Shown here: positions 55,025 to 64,000 of the stretch, piece by piece | Layout of the letters: each line of letters starts with the position of its first letter | Numbering within the stretch: the first letter of the stretch is position 1 | Origin: Haliclona indistincta | Taxonomy: Eukaryota; Porifera; Demospongiae; Haplosclerida; Chalinidae | Direction of reading: 5' to 3' | NCBI GenBank assembly: GCA_964017065.1 | Contig: OZ024783.1 | Span: forward strand, 8,100,391 to 8,164,390 | DNA: 64,000 bases | Position numbers and translations under genes: made by a program | Notes under the pieces: generated by a model | Told to the model about the DNA's origin: nothing | Seen by the model: the letters and a program-made list of their open reading frames with translations, nothing else | Database searches by the model: none

Positions 55025-56530
55025 TTAACTTTCTCCAATGAGAACAAATGATGCACGATCAAGATTGCACTCACAATCACCACAACTACATACTTTAGCA
55101 CAGATATCACAGCACGAACAAGAATTGATAGTGTCCAGAGGAGAAAAGTTATCAAAGTTTTGAAATAGAACCTTTCTCCGGCAGTCAGTGGAATTTGAAG
55201 TGTAATCAATCATTGACCTTTCTGCATGTTTTGCCCCACCAGATCTTTGGAGAAGTAGAGCTACTGATGGTTGCCCATCGCGACCTGCACGCCCTGTTTC
55301 TTGCACATAGGATTCTAGATCAGTAGGAGGGCCCAAATGAATAACCTGTCGAACCGATGGTGAATCGATACCCATTCCGAAAGCCACGGTTGCTATCACA
55401 ACTCGCAAACCACTGGTTTCCTTTGTAAATATCTGCACTATCTCTTCCTTTACTCGTTCTTCAGTACAGCTCATGTACATGTCTACAAGGCGGAATCTAG
55501 GATGGTCAGGAGCACCACGAGGCTCAGTGAAATCTGGTCCTAGAGAGTCTCTAAAAAAGTAGTACAGATCCGCACAATCTTTATAGCGACGACAGTAAAT
55601 AATCGACTGAGGAAAATTTTGTCTTCGGAGAGAGAGTTGATCGACCATGGGCTGAAAAGTCTCTGGAATCGATTGGAATTTGTTAACCGCATACAGGATG
55701 TTAGCTTTGCATGGTGACAAGGACACTACACACTTGTCCTTCAATCCTAGCATCTGTGTCACCTTCAAACGTAGCTGTGAAGTAGCAGTTGCTGTTAGAG
55801 CCAGCATAGTCACATGACTGGGCAACAAGGACCGGACATCACCAACTTGTGACATGACTCTACGAAATGTCTCACCCCTATTATAGAAAACGTAATGAAT
55901 AAAATAATACACAAGTATAGGTCATACCATTTTTTGACAGTGTGTGCCTCATCAACTGCAATGGTCCGAAGTCGGGTAGTGTACACTTCACCTTTAAGCA
56001 TGTTCCTCCACCTTCTCCTCTCTAACAGCATCTCCGGAGTAAAAAACACAAGTCTATAATCTCCCTTCTTTACACCTTCTGCATCTTCCTCCTGACCTCC
56101 GGAAATATAACTGCATGACAAACCACGAAGCCGAAGACTGGCCACCTGTGTTTGAACTACTAAATTGTTGTTGCACTTCAATATGTAACACCATGACTAC
56201 TTGCAGTATTACTAAGTATTGCATGCTCTGCAGTCAGTACATAATATTGCACTTGCACATTACCTGATCTTTCATGATTGCCGTCAAGGGTGTGATCACA
56301 AGAACGATGGAAGCTTCGCTGTCAGGGAACAGCTGATCATGGACAAAGGGAAGAACGGAGAAGCAAAAACTCTTTCCGTAGCCAGTGGGCAAGACTGCAA
56401 ATACATCTTGGCCGCGCAATACGCTTACAACCACCTTCAGCTGTTCTGCCTTAACAAAATCGTAGCCTAATTTCAGCGCAGCTTTTCGTATGGCACTCTC
56501 TGGATTCAGCTGCTTAACTTGAGTAGCCAT
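55025..56530 (-). CDS. RecQ-like SF2 DNA helicase, transposon-encoded
   Basis: Three exons, 56264-56530, 55928-56145 and 55025-55877, give 445 residues without a stop. ATG 56530 is in good context (AAAAATGG). Motifs in order: [18 protein letters not shown] (Walker A, GYGKS at 50-54), [12 protein letters not shown] (Ia), [19 protein letters not shown] (DEAH at 154-157), LALTATAT (III), [11 protein letters not shown] (IV), [20 protein letters not shown] (V), [18 protein letters not shown] (VI), and a C-terminal Cys cluster [17 protein letters not shown] resembling the RecQ zinc-binding region. HRDC and winged-helix domains are absent, so it is shorter than cellular RecQ. Likely role: unwinding DNA during element transposition or repair (inference). 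Confidence 0.92.
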
Positions 56531-57198
56531 TTTTCGCTCGATGGTAGTGACGTCGTTAACACATACGTAATCACTACATTCTTCGTAACCGTTCTGCAAT
56601 CTGATTGGCCTGCAACTATAGTTGCAGAGAGTACGGGTGGTGTATGCTAGTGTCCCCTGACTATTCCACAGATGCGAAAAGTCAGGCCACGCCTGACTAT
56701 TCAAGGAGAGTGTTCGGCTACTTCTGCTGGTCATCGTTTAGCACAAGGATGCATGCTAGCAGCACTAAATTAGCCAGCTCCTCTACTTCGTTGGACGTAG
56801 CGAGTGGTGAAACGAAAATACAGAGATTCTACCGATCTTAGGGAAATTCGTACACGTGTCTATTATTGTTTGCTGTCGCCTTCAGGAAGGACGCTGGGGC
56901 TAGCGGTTTGCTGTGTCTTCTACACATGCAAGTGGCTATAGTTTGCTGTGGCAGACACCGTCTTAGCTGCGTTGGTTTTGCTGGCAATAGCGTACGAATA
57001 TACATGTTGACCGAATATAGATAATTTACTCTATTATAAGTAGGTATACTTACAGCATGTATTTGCCTTGCACATAAATAAAATTCATTAATAGTAACAA
57101 TTTATTATCTATCTTCCTCTGTTGTGTTCTTTCATTGATAATTAACCAAAACCATCCCTTTGGAGTCAGAAGTTGTTGCTAGTATTAAAATATAATAT

Positions 57199-57735
57199 GG
57201 CTGTGTCTCCGGTCCCGGCAACGGGATCGACCTTTCGATAGTTGCAGTCCCGGCAACGGGATTATAACAAAACTAAATCCTAAACCCAAGACCTTAAAAC
57301 ACTTCGCCTAACTGCGAAAAGCCAGGAGGGTCTTCCTAACTAACTAAGGATCGTCGGGAGGGTCTTCCTAACTAAGGATCGTCGGGAGTGTCTTCCTAAC
57401 TAACTAAGGATCGTCGGGAGGGTCGTCCTACGGAGCTAACAGCGCAAACCCGTGGCTAACAGCGCTACTGACCCGCGGTAAGAGCGCTAGCCTCTGCCTA
57501 AAAGTTTTTTGGTGAAAAAAAAAGAACCAAAAAAAGTAGAATGTATCAGGGATTGAACCCTAGCACACCATACTGCTATGCACAACACCTACCCATCGAG
57601 CCACCGAGACCTGTTGCCAACTTGACATCGGAACTAGGCTTTATAGTGATATTCTATTATAATACACATGCGCGGGCATGCCGGGACTGCAACCATGGAA
57701 AGGTCGATCCCGTTGCCGGGACCGGAGCCACAGCG
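57199..57735. mobile_element. 537-bp TIR element with 9-bp target duplication and tRNA-like segment
   Basis: TIRs of about 60 bp (GCTGTG..CTCCGGTCCCGG, CAACGGGATCGACCTTTC) are flanked by ATATAATAT on both sides (57190-57198 and 57736-57744). Inside: telomere-like CTAAACCCAAGACC, a tandem array of CTAACTAAGGATCGTCGGGA units (about 57325-57430), then a minus-strand tRNA-like segment. It shares its design with 36848-37699, 61593-62235 and the partial copy at 63780. Confidence 0.9.
57540..57615 (-). other. tRNA-like segment inside TIR element
   Basis: On the minus strand: GTGGCTCGATGGGTAGG (A-box-like), then about 35 bases later AGGGTTCAATCCCTG (B-box-like, closing a T-arm). It is not a full functional cloverleaf and is most likely a tRNA-derived, pol III promoter-like piece captured by the element. 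Confidence 0.6.
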
Positions 57736-57849
57736 ATATAATATTCTGCTCTCTCTAAATACTTTATTCTATGACAATTTTGCATGGCTGTACCAGTTGC
57801 AAAAAGCTTCAACGGTACCAACCAAAAGAAAAGACAAACATCATAAGTT

Positions 57850-57980
57850 ACTAGATTAAATTAGATAGATAGCCACGAGTATCTCTCTTGAAAACAGAGA
57901 GGGATGGAGCAGAGACAATCTCAGCAGGTAATTTGTTCCATAGTTTAACAGTGTCCGGGAAAAAGGAGGAGTCATAAGCA
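57850..57980 (-). pseudogene. Non-LTR retrotransposon 3' end (RT C-terminus)
   Basis: The minus frame reads YDSSFFPDTVKLWNKLPAEI, VSAPSLSVFKRDTRGYL, then a stop at 57850. 'SFF..T...WN.LP..IV.APS...FK' is the conserved C-terminal tail of reverse transcriptases of CR1/jockey-like LINEs. Only this tail and about 100 bp of 3' sequence remain, as expected for a 5'-truncated insertion. Confidence 0.8.
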
Positions 57981-58448
57981 AGACATGTCTTAGCATTGAG
58001 TCAATAACTATAACCTATGTTCTTCAGTTTCTGTAGACAGTCTTTTGTTAGCCCTTTCACGAAGATGTGAAAGTCTGTTTGCTCAATTATTTGTAATGGA
58101 GAGTAAATACAGCGCGGGATTATATGGGCCAAGTAGCAGTGGTGTCTCTCTTCAAGTTCACGCTGTCTGCGCTTCCTCTCCGCGCCAAAGCCTTGGTTCT
58201 TGCTGCAGCGTCAGTCACAGTATCGCTGATGAGGGCGCCGGGTGCATCATGATTCATGGAAAAGCGAGATGGGAAGGCGAATCGTCGAGTCGTCCATTTT
58301 GCAGTCGAGTTATGAAAGAACGTCAAGTAGTTATGAAAGAACGTGCAATCCCGGGGCCTTGCAATTGCTGCCCTCGTGGGCCTCGCATACAATACTACAG
58401 TATGGGCCTCGCCATATGAATTGAAAAGGACAAACGCTACCCCGTGAC

Positions 58449-58749
<301 letters not shown>

Positions 58750-58910
58750 TGTTCTGCGCAAACCGTGGATCGGGACCATCCATGGATTGTCTTGCGCAAA
58801 CCGTGGATCGGCGCTATCCATGCTTTGACCAGACAAACCATGGATCACCTGCGCAAAGCGTGGATTAGGCTTGCGCAAAGCGTGGATACGGAACAAACCG
58901 TGGATCATGG
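58750..58910. repeat. CGCAAACCGTGGAT repeat cluster (also 60285-60375)
   Basis: The motif GCGCAAACCGTGGATCGG recurs with variants about seven times here, between CCATGGAT-type spacers. An inverted cluster at 60285-60375 contains a perfect palindrome, TTGCGCAAACCGTGGATAGG and its mirror around CGG. Its right edge continues into ACAGATACATTCCCCGCCGC. Confidence 0.8.
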
Positions 58911-59422
58911 CCTATCCGTCCCACAGCATGCTATCATGCTATGCCTCAAGTTCTCTCCAGTGCAGCATGCAAACCTGAGCCAGCTGACATTCTGGGCGCC
59001 CCACAGCATGTTTATATACCACAGCACAACTTGTCATTACTGATCAGTAGCTATAACAATTCATAGGCTTGATCATTGTTCACGGTGTGCTCAAAAGAAC
59101 ATTTATTAAGGATGGCTGTTTATCCTCAAGCTTAGGAAGAGGTGTCAGCTTTCTTAGTTCAAAGCATTGTAGTAAGTGTGTGCGCATCAAGTTCTGATCA
59201 AAGTTGTAGATGCCCAGATTGTAGCCAACAGTATATAGGCTGCAGGAATTCCAGTGTAGCCTGGAATTGCAATTGAACAGTGTAGCCTAGAATTGCATTC
59301 TGACGGTAATGATCATCGGCTTTCTTACGACACAGATACATGTAGGTGCTTTTGAGAAGTTCTCAATGTGACTGAATCAACACTGAAATCTAAGCATAGG
59401 AAACAGAAATAAAGAATAGCAA

Positions 59423-59609
59423 CTAACCATCATCTCCTGAACTATCTTCTTGATCTATATCCACATCCATATGCGTGTCTTGTACAGATGTATGAGTGTA
59501 GTAATTTGCATACTCCTACATTATAGTTACATACCTTCAGAGGAAGTAGAAGTAAGGTTAACTAAAGAACTGCTGTCGGTATCAACAATAACAGTTGCAT
59601 TGGTAGTGG
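59423..59609 (-). CDS. Candidate last two exons of a minus-strand gene
   Basis: Exon 59535-59609 reads TTNATVIVDTDSSSLVNLTS, TSSE plus one base, then GTATGT. After a 56-bp intron, exon 59423-59478 supplies DTHMDVDIDQEDSSGDDG and a TAG stop, with the phase closing exactly (G|AC). The acidic, Ser/Thr-rich tail is typical of a protein C-terminus. The upstream exons (to about 60150) could not be traced. No family recognised. Confidence 0.4.
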
Positions 59610-61253
59610 CTATCAGAAACATGTGAATTAAGTGCTGCTACAGTTGATGTACGTAGGGCGAGTGCATGAGGAAAAGAGAGTAGTCGTAGTGGTAACACTG
59701 TTGCTATGAACAGCATATGAGGTGGCTAGAGTATTGGCAGTTTATTAACATGACAGTTACAACATAATTATAATACGTACCAGTAACAAGAGGAGTAAGT
59801 GCATGGGTTCACATGGCATAGTACATGAGAATGAATCAGTAGTCCTGACAGAAGTTGATTTAGAAAGGGAATTAACATACAACTTGAGTATCATGATCGG
59901 CATCTGCATTATGACTATTTATCACATGCATAATGGTATGGGATAGTAAGACCTGATACTCCAGGAAAGACTGTTGCTCGAGGTGGTTAATTGACCAAAC
60001 ACTACTTCATAAGGAGTGCTATTAATAGTGGCATGGACCTCGGCATGGACACATGTGTTTAGCTGGTCTGTATACAAAACATTGGATAGTTAGTATGCCG
60101 CACAAATAAATTGTAGCTTACATTGAATCATAGGGAGATGTGATGTCCACTCATCAGCTTTTTCGTTTTGAAAGTGTCAGGCAAGCATCTGTTCTTCTAC
60201 CTTCGCATTTCCCTTTCTTCCAGTCGCCGCTTGGCAAACTGTGCGCTTGCGCTTATGATAGCGGCTGCCGCTCAGTAGGTACAATCCATGGATTGATTGC
60301 GCAAACCGTGGATAGGCGGCCTATCCACGGTTTGCGCAAGACAATCCATGGATGGTCCCGATCCACGGTTTGCGCAGAACAGATACATTCCCCGCCGCGT
60401 GGGCCATTGTGCCAATCAATGTGGGGCTCGCTCAGGCTCGCCCCAATTACTCTAGTCAGTGTAACACTTTGCATAATACATGAAAGTAGCGCCAGTGTAC
60501 AATGATGATAAGACAGTAAGAGATCCGGCTTGTATCTACTCCAGCTAGAGCGAACAGTGAAGATGGTTTATCTGACATCATCTGCAACAAGAATGGTAAC
60601 CAATAGCTTGAGTAATTGGTAACCAGTGGATGCAGAATGTGACGATATGCCAGATTAGAGAAATTTAGAACAAAATCGGCTGTCAGTGACACAGGATCAT
60701 TTTATATCAGTAGCCTGTGCGTTCATGCAATCACTGAAAACTATTATTAGTCATTCCTATTCCTAAACATGGGAAAATCGTGGTGCCCAGCCCAATCACG
60801 GCAGTCTATGACCTAATCCACTGTATTGTATATTGAAGCGTCAGGAAAATTTTTATGACAGAAGTATACTCTCTAAAACATATGCAAGGGTTAAAGTAGT
60901 AGTCAATGTACAGCATATTTGATTTCTAAGTTGTTCTACAAAGCCGTGTGGATGCTAGCTCACAAACATCAGCACAGTACGTGCCATTTTCATAGCGCTC
61001 TTCCAGAAACAGCGAGACCGTCAATAATTATTTCACCAGCAAGTTCAAAAATGGTTTCTCAGTACGACAGAAGAATCGTCATGGGCTCGTTATAGCTGCT
61101 TTCATGCCCGGCTAACCTCATCAAAAACGTACGGCAGGCCCTTCTTTACACTCGACCACATCACCATTGTGCCAAACAAATGACGTCACCTAAAAAATAA
61201 AATTCACGTGACTTGACGTTTGGCCGATAGACTGTGTTGGTGCTGTACGATCG

Positions 61254-61574
61254 ATGGATTCGAACCAGAGCTCAGCTGAAGAAGACAGTTGTTCTAGTGA
61301 TGCTGAGGACAAACTCTCTAAACCTCCGAAGAAAATCAGAAAGCTCACGATAGAGGAGCCAGCGGTTCCGGTCGGAGCCAACGTTGCAGCGGTTGATTCA
61401 AGGGATGATAACTGTTCTCAATCTGAATCTTCTGTCACCGAAGTGACTGGACCTCCGGTGAAAATACCAAAGCTAGACGAGTCAGCCACGCCGTGGAAAG
61501 AGTCTACAAGCGAGCTGATTTCTGATGAAACAAGCCAGCAATCATCTGCTAGTACTGCTCATGAAGGAGAACAA
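61254..61574 (+). CDS. First coding exon of an unknown acidic nuclear-type protein
   Basis: ATG 61254 opens 107 codons, MDSNQSSAEEDSCSSDAEDK, LSKPPKKIRKLTIEEPAVP, ... SELISDETSQQSSAST, ending GEQ before a strong donor GTAAGATC. It is Ser/Glu/Asp-rich with a PPKKIRK patch (possible nuclear localisation). No later exon is seen: the following intron holds MITEs up to the window end. Possibly the 5' end of a host gene continuing beyond 64000. Confidence 0.6.
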
Positions 61575-61592
61575 GTAAGATCATACGATTTG

Positions 61593-62235
61593 GTACCGGT
61601 TCGCCTACTCCCACTTCGCCTACTCCCATTTTGCCTACTTACAGCCCCAAAGGGACGTTTTGCCTACTAGAAGTAAGCAAAACTAAACCCTAAACCCTGA
61701 ACCCTAAAAACCTTCTCCTAACTGTGCAAAGTCGGGAGGGTGTCCTAAACCGGGCCTTCGGCCCTTGGTAAGCCTAAGGATCGTCGGGAGGGTGTCCTAA
61801 ACCGGGCCTTCGGCCCTTGGTAAGCCTAAGGATCGTCGGGAGGGTCGTCCTAAACCGGGCCTTCGGCCCTGGCTAAAGATCGTCGAGAGGGTCGTCCTAA
61901 ACAGGGCCTTCGTCCTTCACTGGATCTGCAAGCTGTCCCGACGATCGACTTAGTTAACAAAAACTTAAGTTTTCTGGGGAAAAAAAATTAAAAATAATAA
62001 GTACTGAGCGGGAATCGAACCCTGAACATTTGCACTACAAGCCACCGCACTAAACCGCTGCGCCACCGGAACGAGTTGACCGACCAGTGCTATAAACAAG
62101 CCATTATAGTGATTCTGTACGCGCGCGCGTAGATAATATAAGCCGCCGAAGGCGGCTTGCGTAGGCAAAACGTCCCTTTGGGGCTGTAAGTAGGCAAAAT
62201 GGGAGTAGGCGAAGTGGGAGTAGGCAAACCGGTAC
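61593..62235. mobile_element. 643-bp TIR element, telomere-like and tRNA-like interior
   Basis: TIRs of about 77 bp (GTACCGGTTCGCCTACTCCC ... CCCAAAGGGACGTTTTGCC) bracket AAACCCTAAACCCTGAACCC, four tandem units with GGGCCTTCGGCCC hairpins and GGATCGTCGGGAGGG (61725-61925), and a minus-strand tRNA-like segment. No clear target duplication. It begins 18 bp after the donor of the exon at 61254-61574. Confidence 0.85.
62003..62075 (-). other. tRNA-like segment inside TIR element
   Basis: The minus strand reads GGTGGCGCAGCGGTTTAG (A-box-like), then AGGGTTCGATTCCCGC (near-perfect B box and T-arm) at tRNA-like spacing of about 30 bases. It resembles a tRNA or tRNA-derived SINE head; the acceptor stem does not pair well. 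Confidence 0.65.
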
Positions 62236-62259
62236 TATCCCGATCAGACATGTGGTTAT

Positions 62260-63613
62260 TATGCCTCGGTGGGCGGAGCCACGAGGCATACAGTAGTTCG
62301 TTTGTTTGTGTGTCATTATGCCTCGGTGGGCGGAGCCACGAGGCATACAGTAGTTCGTTCGTTTGTTTGTTTGTTTGTCAGTCAGTCATTCCGTCCGTTA
62401 CTTCAGTTTTGCGGCGCACGCTGAACGCCGAGCCCTGAAACTAGCAATGCAAGTAGAACTCGATATTATCTCGCTTTTCAACATTTGAAATTTGTACACG
62501 AAGCTTCGTTCTCGAGTTATGGCGTGATTTGCTTACTTTGTTTACCGTTGCTGGCGATCTGGACTTCTCCAATGGCAAAGCTGTCCACAGTTGACTGCCT
62601 AGAAGCTGATAGGTTCAAATTTTACTACAGGATATCAGCGCAGGTCCAGAGAAATCGTGTAAGCAAGCTATGGAAGCTATCTCGCTCGTGGTATGACTGC
62701 TGCGCTAAACACTGTAGACACGCCCAGTTGAATTGTGGTTAGCACTGATTGGCTTCTGATTGCATAACTAAAGCAACTGCTGAATAGAAATCCTGTATGC
62801 ATGCATATGCAGTTGCTGTGTCTATGGAATGGTGGATAGTGGTCACCGAGGCATCTGCACCTTAGGTGCTTCATTCCGTCTGTTACTTCAGTTTTGTGGC
62901 GTACGCTGAAAGGTAAGCTCTGAAACTAGCAATGCAAGTAGAACTCGATATTATCTCGCTTTTGATCATGTGAGAGCTTTACACGAAGCTTAGTTCCAGA
63001 GCTATGGCGTGATTTGCTCACCTCAACGCCCGTTTCTGGCAATCTGGACTTCTCTAAAGGCAAAACTGTCTACAGTTGACTGCCTAGAACCTGATAGGTT
63101 CAAATTTTACTACAGGATAGCAGCGCAGGTCCAGAGAAATCGTGTAAGCAAGCTATGGAAGCTTTCTCGCTCGTGTGCTGTGCTAAACACTGTAGACACG
63201 CCCAGTTGAATTGTGGTTACCATTGATTGGCTTCTGTTTGTATTACAAAATCACTGCATTGCGATTGCTGTACAGAAATCCTGTATACATGCATCTGCTG
63301 TTGCTGTGTTTGAGGAATGGTGGATAGTTGTTTTTGTGGATATATTTGCTGTACAGAAATCCTTTATACATGCATCTGCAGTTGCTTGTTGGTGGAATGG
63401 TGGATAGTTACTGTACAGGAATTGTGCTATAGCTTGTATAATAGGTGGAGTTTACTGTAGCTAGTCCTGCTGTGTACTTGCTTATGGTGTTAGTAAAAGC
63501 TGGATACCATTTGCTCTATATTATTTGTCAGACAAAATTTTAAATTACTTTTTTTATTGTATAATTATGTGAAATTGTGGCATTCCACCGAGGCATCTGC
63601 ACCTTTGGTGCTT
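62260..63613. mobile_element. Composite of TATGCCTCGGTGG MITEs
   Basis: Two left ends in tandem (62260 and 62317), then an interior and right end (ACCGAGGCATCTGCACC, 62844-62870), then a second interior without its own left end (62871-63583) and a second right end (63587-63613). The interiors share GCAATGCAAGTAGAACTCGA and GACACGCCCAGTTGAATTG with each other and with 18468-19390. Small frames inside are duplicated non-coding sequence. Confidence 0.8.
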
Positions 63614-63779
63614 ATATTTAATTTTTAATGACATGTGTTCATATGATCATAAATATTATAGTTGAGGGATAGGAAATGAGTAGTGTGAGCTAAATCACAT
63701 AAGGTTCCGGTTAGGTACAGGAGGAATGCCGCCTAATTAATATTCATATTTCAATTAACCACGCCCATTCTTTGCTAGC

Positions 63780-64000
63780 TACTAAACCCTAAACCCAAAA
63801 ATACCTTCTCCTAACTGCGCAAAGTCGGGAGGGTCGTCCTAACCTGGGCCTTAAGCCCTTGGTAAGCCTAAGGACCGTCGGGAGGGTCGTCCTAAACCGG
63901 GCCGTCGGCCCTTGGTGGTAAGCCTAATGATCGTCGGGAGATCTAGAATTGTCCTAAACAGGGCCTTTGGCCCTAGCTAAGGATCGTTTGGAGGGTCGTT
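63780..64000. mobile_element. Partial telomere-motif array element, cut by window end
   Basis: CTAAACCCTAAACCCAAAAA then CTCCTAACTGCGCAAAGTCG and tandem units with CTAAGGACCGTCGGGAGGG repeat the interior of the element at 61593-62235. Its right end lies outside. Confidence 0.8.

Larger units (their letters stand above)
50109..56699. mobile_element. Two-gene DNA transposon (AcademH-like): DUF6589 transposase + RecQ-like helicase
   Basis: The TIRs of about 58 bp (50109-50166 and 56642-56699) are almost identical, begin with a 21-bp palindrome (arms TAGTCAGGC around GTG), and contain a second TAGTCAGGGG motif. The 9-bp duplication TTCAAGGAG flanks the element (50100-50108, 56700-56708). Inside, the transposase (plus, 50237-54989) and helicase (minus, 55025-56530) converge. 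Pairing a long transposase with an SF2 helicase is the hallmark of the AcademH lineage of Academ transposons; assignment here is by gene content only. The only lesion seen is one TGA in the transposase. Confidence 0.9.
49577..57036. mobile_element. Foldback element, split by a 6.6-kb transposon
   Basis: The left arm 49577-49988 is the inverted copy of the right arm, 50013-50108 continued at 56709-57036, around a 24-nt centre. The outer ends share AGAGTAAATTATCTATATT. The arms contain TCGTTTCACCACTCGCTACG and TCTGCCACAGCAAACTATAG. The two-gene transposon lies inside the right arm, and the left arm preserves the uninterrupted site. Confidence 0.9.

Noticed and set aside
55025..56734. Cellular RecQ helicase gene
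   Set aside because: It lies entirely within the TIRs of a mobile element, is short, and lacks HRDC and winged-helix parts.
61683..61710. Interstitial telomere or chromosome end
   Set aside because: Only a few degenerate CCCTAAA-like units, repeated at the same position in several TIR elements; it is part of the element.

Overview
This is a eukaryotic, almost certainly metazoan, genomic window. It is AT-rich, its genes are split by short GT..AG introns (often 45-65 bp in the transposon genes), and most of it is mobile-element sequence. The 5' part of an animal ATM gene, a dense and varied set of MITE/foldback elements, and transposase families best known from cnidarians and sponges point to a marine invertebrate. 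A demosponge is my best guess, but no marker here proves it. Most short reading frames are not genes.

Layout. 1-7.5 kb: duplicated non-coding blocks, a 41-bp minisatellite and orphan small frames. 7.5-11.5 kb: remains of an integrase (rva_4-like) and of a hAT transposase, joined to a repeated non-coding module that carries nine copies of a splice-acceptor-like motif. 11.5-19.4 kb: intergenic sequence, an OB-fold-like exon, possible retroelement leader, and a MITE with TATGCCTCGGTGG ends. 19.4-25.7 kb: graveyard of gag-like, KDZ-like (with an OTU-like piece), tyrosine-recombinase and DDE_1 transposase fragments. 28.6-42.7 kb, minus strand: first exons of ATM. Its introns contain microsatellites, a 53-bp minisatellite, snapback hairpins, a Crypton-like deletion derivative, a TIR element with 9-bp target duplication, and a palindrome with 1.1-kb arms that carries a piggyBac-type MITE in its loop. 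45.2-46.6 kb: broken MULE transposase with SWIM-like tail. 47.6-48.3 kb: hAT MITE (8-bp duplication) with another MITE nested in it (10-bp duplication). 49.6-57.0 kb: a foldback element split by a 6.6-kb two-gene DNA transposon. 57.2-64 kb: TIR elements with telomere-like motifs, tandem arrays and tRNA-like sequences, a LINE 3' end, a 300-bp GATA repeat, and two candidate host exons.

The most notable system is the 6,591-bp element at 50109-56699. A seven-exon DUF6589-type transposase on the plus strand and a three-exon RecQ-like SF2 helicase on the minus strand converge with 35 bp between their stop codons. The element has near-identical ends of about 58 bp and a 9-bp target duplication, and the pre-insertion site survives in the opposite arm of the foldback it interrupted. 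It resembles the helicase-bearing Academ lineage (AcademH). The transposase is open except for one in-frame TGA near its C-terminus. A 91-bp MITE with the same terminal hairpin and also a 9-bp duplication lies 34 bp upstream of the ATM start codon.
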